Part shown: positions 1 through 8,795 of the stretch, in pieces | Numbering within the stretch: position 1 is the stretch's first letter | Layout of the letters: each line of letters opens with the position of its first letter | NCBI RefSeq assembly: GCF_013205055.1 | Contig: NZ_JABMLF010000002.1 | Coordinates: 248,001 to 312,000, forward strand | Length of the DNA stretch: 64,000 nt | Direction: 5' to 3' | Source of the DNA: Rathayibacter sp. VKM Ac-2856 | GTDB lineage: Bacteria; Actinomycetota; Actinomycetes; Actinomycetales; Microbacteriaceae | Notes under the pieces: generated by a model | The model's input: the letters and a program-made list of their open reading frames with translations, nothing else | Databases searched by the model: none | Told to the model about the DNA's origin: nothing | Translations under genes and position numbers: made by a program

Positions 1-1641
1 GCCGTAGCCGAAGAACTCGTCCAGCTGCGCGACGAACGCGTCGTCGCCTCCGCTGATCGCGATGCGGCCGGCCATGTCGTGCAGCAGCCGGAAGGAGTAG
101 TTGTGCCGCGTGCCCTCGTAGTAGGTCGAGTCCTTGAGCAGCCCGGAGCGCAGGTCGTACGCGTTGACCCACTGCGCGGCCCGCTCCTCGAGCTGCCGGG
201 CGAGCAGGTGGTCGCCGACGTGCCGCGCCACGACCGCGGTGCACCAGTAGCCGTGCGCGAGGTCGAGGGTGTGGCTGATCGGGTGCGCCTCCCCCACCGC
301 CAGGAACTCCTCGCCGTAGGTGCGCTTGAGGTCCTCGATCATGTGCACGAGGGCCGCCTCCCAGTCGATGCCGGGCAGGCCCAGCCGGCAGAGATCGGCG
401 AGGAAGGTGTGCGCGAGGGCGCTGCCCTGGCGGGAGAAGCGGTCGCTGCCCTTCGCCATCCGGTAGCCGATCGGGAAGTTGCCCTCCTCCTCGCAGATGG
501 TCAGCAGGGCCGCGCCGATCTCGACCGCGCGGTCGGGGACGAGCGCGGTGAGCAGCGGCAGCTGGGTGCGGTAGATGTCCCACATCGTGCTGAGGTCGAA
601 GACGAACGGACCGCCGGTCGGCCAGAACGGGCTCTCGTCCGGCGCGAGGCAGGGCTTGATCAGCGAGTGGTAGAGCGCGGTGGCGAACACGGTCTCGCGC
701 TCGGCCGAGGGCGTGTCCACGGCGACGGTGCGCAGACGCTTCCGCCAGGTCTTGCGGGTGCGGTCGCGGCGCTGGTCGAAGCCGCCGATCGTCGCCGGCA
801 CGTCGCGGTGCAGGTTCTCGCGGGCGCGGTCGGTGCCGCGGAGGGAGAAGCCCATCCGCAGCTCGACGGTCTGCCCGGCGGTGCTCGGGCCGGCCCACAT
901 CAGGCCGAAGGGGCGCAGCGTCGTCGGGCGGATGTGGTCGAAGTCGAGGCGGGTTCCGCCGGGCATCAGCCGGCGGTCGTACCAGAGCATCTGCCGCCAC
1001 TGCAGCGCGTCGCACTCGAGGTGCACCGCGAGCGGCGCTCCCTCCATCACCACCTCGCCGGCGGCGACTCCGGGCGAGATCGAGTGCAGCTGCGCGCGGA
1101 GCGGGATCGTCGCTCCGGACGGGATCGCGAGGCCGCCGAGCGAGAGGTCGACGACGACGCGGGCGCTGCGGTGCTCGGGGAAGGTGTAGCGGTGCACGAC
1201 GGACGCGGGACCGACGGTGAGCTCGGCGCGGATCCCGGAGGAGAGGGTCGCGGCGTAGTAGCCGGGCTCGGCGATCTCGTCCTCGATCGACCAGCTTCGG
1301 CCGAGCTCGTCGAGCGGCTCGAGCATCGGCGTGACGCGGAGGTAGTTGTAGTACTTGCGGATCGCGCCGGTGCCGGACTGCTGGAAGTGGGTGAAGCCGG
1401 AGGCGACCAGCTCGTCGCGGAGGGTCGGCGGGACGCCCTCGAGCGCGAGGTCGTAGCGGCCGTAGCCGGTGGGGTAAGCGCCGGAGTAGGAGCAGGCCGA
1501 CACCATCCCGAGCGGGAAGGTCGCGCCGGGATGCGTGTTGCCGATCTGCGGCTTCGGCGACCACCAGGTCGCCGCGAGGCCCGTCGGGTCCGGGAGCAGG
1601 GTCGCCTCGGTGCCGAGGAACGGGTCCACCCGCTCGATCAC
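1..1641 (-). CDS. GH92 alpha-mannosidase-like protein, 3' end cut by window edge
   Basis: Glycoside hydrolase family 92 enzymes are calcium-dependent exo-alpha-mannosidases. The N-terminal half has the family pattern: VDPFLGTE near the start, then NTHPGATFPLGM, GYGRYDL and SGTGAIRKYYNYL. The catalytic (alpha/alpha) domain region begins around MWDIYRTQLPLLTALVPD. About 547 residues are present and the C-terminus lies outside the window. I chose the GTG at 1641, just before the conserved VDPF segment; the upstream ATG at 1679 is in another frame and stops quickly. No clear signal peptide is visible, so it may act on imported oligosaccharides. The Shine-Dalgarno signal is weak, so the start is less certain than the family. 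Confidence 0.8.
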   Translation of the reverse strand, partial: MIERVDPFLGTEATLLPDPTGLAATWWSPKPQIGNTHPGATFPLGMVSACSYSGAYPTGYGRYDLALEGVPPTLRDELVASGFTHFQQSGTGAIRKYYNYLRVTPMLEPLDELGRSWSIEDEIAEPGYYAATLSSGIRAELTVGPASVVHRYTFPEHRSARVVVDLSLGGLAIPSGATIPLRAQLHSISPGVAAGEVVMEGAPLAVHLECDALQWRQMLWYDRRLMPGGTRLDFDHIRPTTLRPFGLMWAGPSTAGQTVELRMGFSLRGTDRARENLHRDVPATIGGFDQRRDRTRKTWRKRLRTVAVDTPSAERETVFATALYHSLIKPCLAPDESPFWPTGGPFVFDLSTMWDIYRTQLPLLTALVPDRAVEIGAALLTICEEEGNFPIGYRMAKGSDRFSRQGSALAHTFLADLCRLGLPGIDWEAALVHMIEDLKRTYGEEFLAVGEAHPISHTLDLAHGYWCTAVVARHVGDHLLARQLEERAAQWVNAYDLRSGLLKDSTYYEGTRHNYSFRLLHDMAGRIAISGGDDAFVAQLDEFFGYG

Positions 1642-1779
1642 CGGGTGTCCACCCGTCCGGTCTCCGCCGCCGCCGCCATGCCGTGACGCTAGGGACCGCG
1701 GGGAGACGTGCGGTGGCGGCGGGGTGTCGCGCGGGCGACGGGTCGACGACGGAACGGGGCCGCCGACCCGGCCGCGGGG

Positions 1780-2877
1780 CTACGGGATGAGGCGCTCCGC
1801 GCGGTAGCGGTCGAACAGGGCCGTGAAGGAGTCGACGGTGCGGTGGTGCACGCCGAAGCCGGCCAGGCGCGACTTGCTGATGTCGGTGACGACCTCGATC
1901 CGCCGGCCGAGGTCGGCGTCGGTGTGCCACCAGGAGGCGACGCGCTCGAGGTCGGGCTCGATCAGGTCGTGCTCGCGCACGAGGCGCTGCCAGACCTCGC
2001 CGGCTCCGGCCATCTGCTGCTCGAGCGGCTGCGGCTCCTCGGACGGGCCGACCGGCTCGACGCCGAAGTGCTCGGCGATCCGCGACCACATCCAGCGCCA
2101 GCGGAAGACGTCGCCGTTGACGACGTTGAACGCCTCGTCGCGGCCGGCCTCCGAGGTCGCCGCCCAGAGCATCTGCTCGGCGAGGACCGTGGAGTCGGTC
2201 ATGTCGGTGAGGCCGTTCCACTGGGTCAGCGAGCCGGGGAAGACGAAGGGCGTGCCCTGCGCGCGGTGGATCGACGCGGCGACCGCGAGGGTGAGGCCCA
2301 TGTTCATCGCGTTGCCGACCGCGTGGCCGATCACGGTGTGCGAGCGGTGCACCGACCAGGTGAAGCCGTCGCGCGCGGCGGCGGCGAAGAGCTCGTCCTC
2401 CTGCGCGTAGTAGAAGTTGGGCGCGTCGAGGCGCTCCTCCTCCTCGTGGAACGGGGTGTCGGGCATCGCGCCCTGGCCGTACGCCTCGAACGGGCCGAGG
2501 TAGTGCTTGAGGCCGGTGACGAGCGCGACGTGCTGGAGCGGCGCGTGCGAGAGCGCGGCGAGGAGGTCGCGGACCATGCCGCCGTTGACGGCGATGTTCT
2601 CCTCCTCCGTCGACTGGCGCGACCAGGCGGTGAAGAAGACGTGGGTGGGCTTCTCGTCGGCGAGCACGCGGGCGAGGTCCTCGGCCGAGCGGAGGTCGGC
2701 GGAGAGCGGGGTGACGCCGGGGCGCTCGGCGATCGGGCGGCGCGAGAGGGCTGTGACGGGCCAGCCGCGCTCGGTGAGCAGGTCGACGAGGGCGGAGCCG
2801 CCGATGCCGGTGGCGCCGACCACGAGGGCGCGCTGCTCGGAGGCGGGGAGGGTGGACGGAGCTGCTGCGGAAGTCAT
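1780..2877 (-). CDS. PRISE-type short-chain reductase (progesterone 5-beta-reductase / iridoid synthase-like)
   Basis: NAD(P)-dependent extended short-chain dehydrogenase. The N-terminal Rossmann motif GATGIGG is at residues 21-27. TGLKHYLGP (Lys124) and NFYYAQED (Tyr156/157) match the unusual Lys and Tyr positions of the PRISE family, which reduces the C=C bond of enones, rather than the classical YxxxK motif. At about 365 residues it has the family's usual length. The true substrate is unknown; bacterial members reduce small enones in vitro. I chose ATG at 2877; an in-frame TTG at 2889 adds four residues and neither has a good ribosome-binding site. It is not obviously in an operon. Confidence 0.8.
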   Translation of the reverse strand: MTSAAAPSTLPASEQRALVVGATGIGGSALVDLLTERGWPVTALSRRPIAERPGVTPLSADLRSAEDLARVLADEKPTHVFFTAWSRQSTEEENIAVNGGMVRDLLAALSHAPLQHVALVTGLKHYLGPFEAYGQGAMPDTPFHEEEERLDAPNFYYAQEDELFAAAARDGFTWSVHRSHTVIGHAVGNAMNMGLTLAVAASIHRAQGTPFVFPGSLTQWNGLTDMTDSTVLAEQMLWAATSEAGRDEAFNVVNGDVFRWRWMWSRIAEHFGVEPVGPSEEPQPLEQQMAGAGEVWQRLVREHDLIEPDLERVASWWHTDADLGRRIEVVTDISKSRLAGFGVHHRTVDSFTALFDRYRAERLIP

Positions 2878-3146
2878 CCCTGAGGACAACGCGCGACGGT
2901 GCGAGGCATTCCGGGGCGCTCAGCCGACGATGCTCAGCCGACGGCGGGCAGCGGCTCGCCGTGACCGTCGAAGGAGAGCTCGACGCCGGCCTCGGCGCAC
3001 TCGCGCGCGATCAGGCGGTGAGGAGCAGGGCGGGCGCGGCGAGGGGCACCATCCGGGTCCGTCGCGTCCGCCTCATCCGGAACAGCCTGCCGGAGGAGTG
3101 GGGCCCCGCGCGTCCTGGCGTCGGATGCACGGGGTAGCGTCGGTGG
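2878..3146. other. Short intergenic stretch with a possible gene remnant
   Basis: No convincing gene. On the minus strand, codons at about 2934-3030 read like a natural protein tail (RLIARECAEAGVELSFDG, then a stop), but there is no start codon or body upstream. It could be the decayed end of a small protein gene or chance. The MFS promoter must also lie here. Confidence 0.2.
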
Positions 3147-4331
3147 GTGCGTGCTCCGTGGAAGAACCGTGATGCCGCGGCCGGTCTGCCGCGCGACGTG
3201 AAGGTCCTCGGGATCGTCGCGTTCTTCGTGATGCTGGGGTTCGGCGTCGTCGTGCCGGTGCTGCCGGTGTACGTGCGGAGCTTCGGGGTCGGCTACGTCG
3301 AGGTCGGCGCGGTGGTGTCGGCGTTCGCGCTGATGCGGCTGGTCGCGAATCCGTTCGTCGGGCCGCTGGTCGACCGCATCGGCGAGCGCGTGGTGCTGGC
3401 CACCGGCATCGGGATCGTCGCGCTGTCGAGCGCGCTGGTCGGGCTGGCGGGCGACTACGTGCACCTGCTGCTGCTGCGCGGGGCGGGCGGCATCGGCTCC
3501 GCGATGTTCTCGGTCGCCGCGATGACGCTGCTGCTGCGGACGGCGGATCCGGAGCGGCGGGGGCGGTCGATCGGCTTCTACCAGGGCGGGTTCCTGCTCG
3601 GCGGCATGGCGGGGCCGGCCGTGGGCGGCGTGCTGACGGCGATCTCGCTGACCGCTCCCTTCTTCTTCTATGCGGGGACGCTCGCCGTCGCCGGGCTGGT
3701 CGGGCTGGTGCTGCTGCAGCGGCCGGACCGCGATGCGGAGGCGAAGGCGGCTGTCGCGGAGCCGAAGCCGCTGCGGGAGGTCGCCCGAGACCCGCGCTAC
3801 CAGAGCGCCGTGCTCGCGAACTTCGCGCTGGGCTGGTCGGCGATGGGCGTCCGCGCGACGCTCGTGCCGGTCCTCGTCGTCGAGGGGCTGGGCGACGAGC
3901 CGGCCTGGACGGGCATCGCCTTCGCCATCGCGGCGGTGGTGCAGACCATCGCGCTGGCTCCGGCCGGGCGCTTCGTCGACACGGTCGGGCGGCGCCCGGC
4001 GCTGATCGGCGGGTTCGCCGTCGCGGCGGTCGCGATGCTGGCGATGCCGCTGGTGAGCGAGCTGTGGCTGCTCGTCGCGCTGCTCTGCGTGTACGGGGCG
4101 GCGGCGGCCTTCATGGGCACGGCACCGGGCGCGATGGTGGGCGACGCGGCGGGCGAGCGCGGCGGGAAGCCGGTCGCGCTGTTCCAGGCGGCGTCGGACC
4201 TCGGCGGCGTGGTCGGGCCGCTGCTGGCCGGTGCGCTCGCCGACCAGGCCTCGCCGACGGCGGCGTTCGGCTCGGCCTTCGTGCTGCTCGGGCTGACGGC
4301 TCTGGTCGGGCTGCGGGTGCCGCGGCGCTGA
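3147..4331 (+). CDS. Major facilitator superfamily transporter (exporter-like)
   Basis: An integral membrane protein of 394 residues with about 12 predicted transmembrane helices. After a short cytoplasmic N-terminus comes the first span (VLGIVAFFVMLGFGVVVPVL). The loop PLVDRIGERVVL after helix 2 matches the MFS motif GxLaDrxGrkxxl, and RRGRSIGFYQGGFLLGG resembles the drug-exporter motif of helix 5. A repeat of the cytoplasmic motif, RFVDTVGRRPAL, starts the second half. Such proteins are usually proton-driven drug or metabolite exporters; the substrate cannot be read from sequence. It starts at GTG 3147 and is monocistronic. It converges on the dehydratase-like gene across a repeat block. 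Confidence 0.85.
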   Translation: MRAPWKNRDAAAGLPRDVKVLGIVAFFVMLGFGVVVPVLPVYVRSFGVGYVEVGAVVSAFALMRLVANPFVGPLVDRIGERVVLATGIGIVALSSALVGLAGDYVHLLLLRGAGGIGSAMFSVAAMTLLLRTADPERRGRSIGFYQGGFLLGGMAGPAVGGVLTAISLTAPFFFYAGTLAVAGLVGLVLLQRPDRDAEAKAAVAEPKPLREVARDPRYQSAVLANFALGWSAMGVRATLVPVLVVEGLGDEPAWTGIAFAIAAVVQTIALAPAGRFVDTVGRRPALIGGFAVAAVAMLAMPLVSELWLLVALLCVYGAAAAFMGTAPGAMVGDAAGERGGKPVALFQAASDLGGVVGPLLAGALADQASPTAAFGSAFVLLGLTALVGLRVPRR

Positions 4332-4403
4332 GGGTGCGTGCGAGCGGATCTCGATCCGATCGGCAGGGAGCGGAGCGGGCTCCTTGATCGGCAGGGAGCG
4401 GAA

Positions 4404-4690
4404 CATGCTGGTCGAGTAGCCGCGCAGCGGCGTATCGAGACCTGACGCTGACGGAGGGCGGGTCTGCACAGCCGCCGCACGATGCCGGTGGATCTCGATA
4501 CGCCCGCTGCGCGGGCTACTCGATCAGCATGGGGAGCGGGCTCCTTGCTCAGCAGGACGGAACATGCTGGTCGAGTAGACGCGGAGCGGCGTATCGAGAC
4601 CTGCCGCTGACGGAGGGCGGGTCTGCACGGCCGCCGCACGATGCCGGTGGATCTCGATACGCCCGCTGCGCGGGCTACTCGATCAGCATG
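4404..4690. repeat. Two tandem 159-bp copies of the CTGGTCGAGTAG palindromic element
   Basis: Each copy has a left arm (CATGCTGGTCGAGTAG ... CGTATCGAGACC; 4404-4442 and 4563-4601) and an inverted right arm (GGATCTCGATACG ... CTACTCGATCAGCATG; 4490-4531 and 4649-4690), separated by about 47 bases. The copies are nearly identical and exactly 159 bases apart, so the element was duplicated in tandem. It fills the space between two convergent genes and could fold into a long hairpin on either strand, so a bidirectional terminator role is possible. The rest of 4332-4745 is degenerate repeat flank with no gene. Confidence 0.85.
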
Positions 4691-4745
4691 GGGAGCGGGC
4701 TCCTTTGATCGGCCGGGCGCGGGCCGCTCGGACGGCGGGGAGCGG

Positions 4746-5807
4746 TCAGGTGTTGCGGCCGCGGGCGTCGACGGGCCAGGTGGCGGTGCCGCCGTCGGCG
4801 AGGAGGACGCGGTAGTCGTCGGCGAGGTTGACCGCGACGCAGACGTGGTTGGGGGCGAGGCGGATCCGGGTGCCGAGCGGGAGGTCGACGCCGGTGATCG
4901 TGGCGTGGTGCTCCGAGAGGACCGTGACGCGCGCCTCCGGGTGGTCGAGCAGGCGGCCGAAGCCGGTGGAAGCTGCGCCGCGGTCGGAGGAGAGCACCTT
5001 GCTGCCGGCGTCGGCGATGAGGTGGTCGTCGCGGCGGGCGACGATCGTCGCGAGCACGGTGACGGCGATCGACTCCGGTCCGATCGTGCCGATCTCCCAC
5101 TGCTGCGCGTCGCCGAGCGCCGAGACGCCGGGGCGCAGCTCCGTCAGGACGCCGGTGTCGGCGAACTCGAGCGACGGGGTCGATCCGCCGCTGATCACGC
5201 GGGCGCTCACTCCGGAGCCGGCGAGCGAGGCCGCGGCGGCGGCGAGCGCGTCGGCCTCGTCGCGGGCGGCGGCACGGCGGCCGTCGAGGGCGTAGCTGTG
5301 GCCGGGGAAGGTGAAGACGCCGACGACGTCGAGACCCGCGGCGACCGCGGCGGCCGCGACCGCGCCGGCCTCCTGCGGCGGCACTCCGCTGCGGTGGTGG
5401 CCGGAGTCGACCTCGACGACGACCTCGAGGCCGGCCGGGATCGCGGCGGCGAGGCGGCGCGCGGACTCCGCGGAGTCGACGCCGACCCGGACCCTCGCCC
5501 GCTCGAGCACCCCGCGCAGGCGAGCGGCGCGCTCGTCGTCGAGCCAGAGCGGGTAGGCGATGAAGAGGTCCTCGACGCCGCCCGCCGCGAACACCTCCGC
5601 CTCGGACACCGTCGCCACGGTGAGGCCGACGGCGCCGGCCGCGAGCTGCCGGCGGGCGATCTCGAGCGACTTGTGCGTCTTCGCGTGCGGGCGGAGCGCG
5701 ACACCGCGCTCGCGCGCCGTCCGCGCGGTGGCCTCGATGTTGCGATCGAGGACCGCCTCGTCGAGGACGAGCGAGGGAGTGGGGACGCTGTCCGGAATGC
5801 GTGGCAC
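4746..5807 (-). CDS. D-serine dehydratase / D-threonine aldolase-family PLP enzyme
   Basis: A fold-type III pyridoxal-phosphate enzyme of 353 residues: an alanine-racemase-like barrel followed by a D-serine-dehydratase-like beta domain. The PLP lysine is expected in RPHAKTHK (Lys43). SGGSTPSL and the GDAQ segment look like phosphate-binding loops. His321 and Cys323 in PNHVC match the zinc ligands of this family. Members deaminate D-serine or D-threo-3-hydroxyaspartate, or cleave D-threonine; which reaction applies here is not decidable. ATG at 5807 starts the conserved MPRIPDSVPTPSLVLDE. The protein is cytoplasmic and probably monocistronic. Confidence 0.85.
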   Translation of the reverse strand: MPRIPDSVPTPSLVLDEAVLDRNIEATARTARERGVALRPHAKTHKSLEIARRQLAAGAVGLTVATVSEAEVFAAGGVEDLFIAYPLWLDDERAARLRGVLERARVRVGVDSAESARRLAAAIPAGLEVVVEVDSGHHRSGVPPQEAGAVAAAAVAAGLDVVGVFTFPGHSYALDGRRAAARDEADALAAAAASLAGSGVSARVISGGSTPSLEFADTGVLTELRPGVSALGDAQQWEIGTIGPESIAVTVLATIVARRDDHLIADAGSKVLSSDRGAASTGFGRLLDHPEARVTVLSEHHATITGVDLPLGTRIRLAPNHVCVAVNLADDYRVLLADGGTATWPVDARGRNT

Positions 5808-5902
5808 GGGGCGATCCTAGGGCGGCTCTCCCCTACGGTGAAGGGGACGACGAACGACGCAGGCGGCGTCTCGACCGAGCCGGAGACGCGAAGGAGCGCC
5901 GC

Positions 5903-6382
5903 ATGCGCGAGCAGGAAGCCCGATCCCACCTCGACGACTCCGCGGCCCGCGCGGCCTCGTTCGGGACGGGGATGCTCACCGCGACGTACGCCCTCCGCCA
6001 CGAGCGCGGACTCGACATCGCGTTCCTGCTCCGCGGGACCGGCTCGGACTTCCTGATCGGGATGGGCGCCGCCTCGGACGACTTCCGCTCGGTCCTCTCG
6101 ATCGGCGTCGACTGCCGCGACGGCGTGCTCCGGCCCACCGCGAGCCACACCATCGACGGCCGGCGCCGGGGCGTCCCGGCCCGGGTCGTGTACCGGAGCG
6201 ACGGGGCGATCGCCGTCGAGGCGAGTCCGCTGCCGCTGCGCGACCGTCCCGCGTCGCTGAAGTGCTGGTCGTTCGTGCGCGCGGGCGACGTCGAGCACTA
6301 CTCCGACGTCCGGGGCTTCGTCGCGCCCTCGCTCGCCGCCCTGCCGCCGGTGCCGCTGAAGACGCGTCCTCGCGGGATGTAG
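5903..6382 (+). CDS. Conserved-looking hypothetical protein, 159 residues
   Basis: I do not recognise this protein. It is soluble, without signal peptide or membrane span. The start is secure: ATG at 5903 follows AAGGAG with six bases of spacing, and longer readings upstream overlap the divergent gene. The central segment (GLDIAFLLRGTGSDFLIGMGAASDD) and a C-terminal tail rich in proline and leucine are the only distinctive parts. Codon use is typical of neighbours, supporting a real gene. It lies 23 bases before the aldo/keto reductase and may share its transcript. Confidence 0.6.
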   Translation: MREQEARSHLDDSAARAASFGTGMLTATYALRHERGLDIAFLLRGTGSDFLIGMGAASDDFRSVLSIGVDCRDGVLRPTASHTIDGRRRGVPARVVYRSDGAIAVEASPLPLRDRPASLKCWSFVRAGDVEHYSDVRGFVAPSLAALPPVPLKTRPRGM

Positions 6383-6405
6383 GACCGACCTGTCAGGCTG
6401 ACGGG

Positions 6406-7374
6406 ATGACCTCTCAGCCCTCCGCGCTCCGGCCCTTCGGCCCCTCGGGCGCCTCCGTGACCCGGCTCACCCTCGGCACCTCCTGGAACCCCGATCGGGT
6501 CGGGTCGCTCGACCGGGTGCCCGCCCTCGAGCGCGTGCTCGACTCGGGCCCCGATCGCGCCGTCTCGGTGATCGACACCTCGAACGAGTACGCGCAGGGG
6601 CACAGCGAGCGCCTGATCGGCGAGGCGCTGCAGGCGCGCGGCGGGATCCCGGAGGGGATCACCGTCGTCACGAAGCTCGACCGCGACCCGGAGACGGGCA
6701 GCTACTCGGGCGAGCGGATGCGCCGCAGCCTCGACGAGAGCCGCGAGCGCCTGGGCATGGACGTGCTGCCGCTGCTCTACCTGCACGACCCCGAGCGGAT
6801 CTCCTACGACGAGGCCTTCGCCGAGGACGGCCCGGTGCGGGCGCTCGTCGCGATGAAGGAGGCGGGCGTCGCGCTCTCCATCGGCATCTCGGGCGGCCCG
6901 GCGCCGATGCTGCGCCACTACGTCGACACGGGGCTCTTCGACGCCGTGATCACGCACAACCGGTTCACGCTGGTCGACCGCTCCGCCGAGGAGCTGATCG
7001 ACGCCTCCGTCGCCCGCGGCGTCGTCGTGGTGAACGCGGCCGTCTACGGCGGAGGGGCGCTCGCGCGCTGGCCCGAGCCCGTGCGCTCGTACGCCTACGC
7101 ACCCGCACCGCAGGAGATCGTCGACGCGGTCGCCGCGATGGGCGAGGCCTGCGAGCGGGCCGGGGTGCCGCTGGCCGCCGCCGCGCTGCAGTTCTCGACC
7201 CGCGACCCGCGCGTGACCACGACGGTGGTGGGCGCGACGAGCGCCGAGCACGTCGACGCCTTCGTCGCGGACGACGCGCTGGACATCCCCGACGCGCTGT
7301 TCGAGGAGCTGGAGTCGCTCGCGCCGCCGAGCTCGGTCTGGCAGGACGCGCCGGGCTCGGTCTGGCCGCGCTGA
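6406..7374 (+). CDS. Aldo/keto reductase, D-threo-aldose 1-dehydrogenase-like
   Basis: A 322-residue TIM-barrel NAD(P)-dependent oxidoreductase. The catalytic tetrad of the superfamily is visible: Asp57 and Tyr62 in IDTSNEY, Lys90 in VVTK, and His127 in LYLHDPE. The segment DTSNEYAQGHSERLIGEAL resembles the fucose / D-threo-aldose 1-dehydrogenase subgroup, which oxidises L-fucose, L-galactose or related sugars to lactones. The start is ATG 6406; longer readings run into the upstream gene. The exact sugar is inferred from subgroup resemblance only. Confidence 0.8.
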   Translation: MTSQPSALRPFGPSGASVTRLTLGTSWNPDRVGSLDRVPALERVLDSGPDRAVSVIDTSNEYAQGHSERLIGEALQARGGIPEGITVVTKLDRDPETGSYSGERMRRSLDESRERLGMDVLPLLYLHDPERISYDEAFAEDGPVRALVAMKEAGVALSIGISGGPAPMLRHYVDTGLFDAVITHNRFTLVDRSAEELIDASVARGVVVVNAAVYGGGALARWPEPVRSYAYAPAPQEIVDAVAAMGEACERAGVPLAAAALQFSTRDPRVTTTVVGATSAEHVDAFVADDALDIPDALFEELESLAPPSSVWQDAPGSVWPR

Positions 7375-7439
7375 GCGCCGCCGGGGCCGCATCGGGCGCC
7401 GTCGGGCATAGGGGGGCGGTCTCGTCGGTTGGGCCTGAG

Positions 7440-8537
7440 ATGACCGACACGACAGACACCACCCCCGACTCCCCCGCGCTCTTCCGGCCGCTGACCCTCC
7501 GCTCCCGCACCGCCCGCAACCGCGTCTGGGCCGCGCCGATGTGCCAGTACTCGGTCGAGGCGCAGGACGGCGTGCCCACGCCGTGGCACCTCGTGCACCT
7601 CGGCTCGCTCGCACGCGGCGGTGCGGGCGTCGTCATCGTCGAGGCGACCGGGGTCGTGCCCGAGGGACGGATCAGCCCCTGGGACACGGGCCTCTGGAAC
7701 GACGAGCAGCAGGCGGCGTGGGGGCCGATCGTGGACTTCATGCACGGCCAGGGCGCGCTCGCCGGCATCCAGCTCGCGCACGCGGGGCGCAAGGCGTCGA
7801 CGTACCGCGAGTGGAGCGGACGCGGATCCGTCCCCGTCGACGAGGGCGGCTGGGAGACGGTCGGCCCCTCGGCCGTCGCCTTCGAGGGCTACGCGACGCC
7901 GCGCGCGCTCGAGGCGGAGGAGCTGCCGGAGCTCGTCGAGGCGTTCCGCGCCTCCGCCCGCCGCGCCGTGGACGCCGGCTTCGACGTCGTCGAGCTGCAC
8001 GCGGCGCACGGCTACCTGCTGCACCAGTTCCTCTCGCCGCTCTCGAACCGGCGCGAGGACGCCTACGGCGGATCGCTCGAGAACCGCGCGCGGCTCCTGC
8101 TCGAGGTCGTCCGCGCGGTGCGCGCCGAGATCGGCGAGCTGCCCCTGCTGGTGCGCTTCTCGGCCACCGACTGGGCCGAGGGCGGCTGGACGCTCGAGGA
8201 GACGAGCACGGTCGCGGGCTGGGCGCGCGAGGAGGGCGTCGACCTCTTCGACGTGTCGACCGGCGGCCTCGTCGGCGGCACGGACATCCCGGTGGCGCCG
8301 CTCTACCAGGTGCCGTTCGCGCGCGAGGTGGGCCGGGCGACCGGTGCGCCCGTGGGTGCGGTGGGTCTGATCACCACGGCCGAGCAGGCCGAGGGAGTGG
8401 TGGCCGGCGGCGACGCGGACGTGGTGCTGCTGGCGCGCGAGCTGCTGCGCGACCCGCACGCGCCGTCGCGGATGGCGCACGAGCTCGGCGCCCCGATGGA
8501 TCTGCTGCCGCCGCAGTACACGCGCGCCTGGCGCTGA
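7440..8537 (+). CDS. Old-yellow-enzyme family NADH:flavin oxidoreductase (YqjM-like)
   Basis: An FMN-dependent ene-reductase of 365 residues. The N-terminal WAAPMCQYS places Cys35 where the redox-tuning cysteine of class III (YqjM-type) enzymes sits. HAAHGYLLHQFLSPLSNRR contains the family active-site histidines and tyrosine, and DAYGGSLENRAR is a hallmark segment. These enzymes reduce activated C=C bonds of enones and quinones with NADPH, often in oxidative or electrophile stress. ATG 7440 starts the protein. The short gap after the aldo/keto reductase permits a joint redox transcript, ended by the strong hairpin at 8559-8610. Confidence 0.9.
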   Translation: MTDTTDTTPDSPALFRPLTLRSRTARNRVWAAPMCQYSVEAQDGVPTPWHLVHLGSLARGGAGVVIVEATGVVPEGRISPWDTGLWNDEQQAAWGPIVDFMHGQGALAGIQLAHAGRKASTYREWSGRGSVPVDEGGWETVGPSAVAFEGYATPRALEAEELPELVEAFRASARRAVDAGFDVVELHAAHGYLLHQFLSPLSNRREDAYGGSLENRARLLLEVVRAVRAEIGELPLLVRFSATDWAEGGWTLEETSTVAGWAREEGVDLFDVSTGGLVGGTDIPVAPLYQVPFAREVGRATGAPVGAVGLITTAEQAEGVVAGGDADVVLLARELLRDPHAPSRMAHELGAPMDLLPPQYTRAWR

Positions 8538-8558
8538 CGCCCGTCCGGCTGAGCCCGG

Positions 8559-8610
8559 GCACGACGAAGGGCCGGGGGCGTCTCCGCCGCCCGGCCCTTC
8601 GTGGTCGTGC
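8559..8610. terminator. Bidirectional hairpin terminator between convergent genes
   Basis: An 18-base left arm (GCACGACGAAGGGCCGGG) pairs with the right arm at 8590-8610, leaving a three-base bulge and a GC-rich loop. It lies directly between the oxidoreductase stop and the stop codon of the convergent small acidic gene, touching the latter. There is no long T run, as is common in GC-rich actinobacteria. Confidence 0.75.
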
Positions 8611-8789
8611 TACTTCTCGTCGCCCTCGCCCTCGGAGTCGCTGGGGGCGTCCTCCTCGGGGTTGAAGTGCGAGTCGCCCGAGACGCCCACGGCGATGCCG
8701 TCCTCGGAGTCGGGGATGGTGCCCTCGGTGCCGAGGCCGTCGCCCTTCTCGTCGGGAGTGCGGTCCTCAGGCGTGCTGGAGTCGGACAT
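8610..8789 (-). CDS. Small acidic protein, 59 residues
   Basis: A very acidic, probably disordered 59-residue protein starting MSDSSTPEDRTPDEK and ending in DSEGEGDEK. I do not recognise a family. It begins six bases after the stop of the SRPBCC gene and has only a weak ribosome-binding site of its own, suggesting translational coupling. Its 3' end touches the bidirectional hairpin. Actinobacteria carry many such small acidic proteins of unknown role. The tight arrangement supports a real gene, but it is short enough for doubt. Confidence 0.55.
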   Translation of the reverse strand: MSDSSTPEDRTPDEKGDGLGTEGTIPDSEDGIAVGVSGDSHFNPEEDAPSDSEGEGDEK

Positions 8790-8795
8790 CGTGGC

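Noticed and set aside
79-1686. Plus-strand open frame across the first 1.7 kb
   Set aside because: It has shadow-like composition, whereas the opposite strand gives an uninterrupted GH92 sequence.
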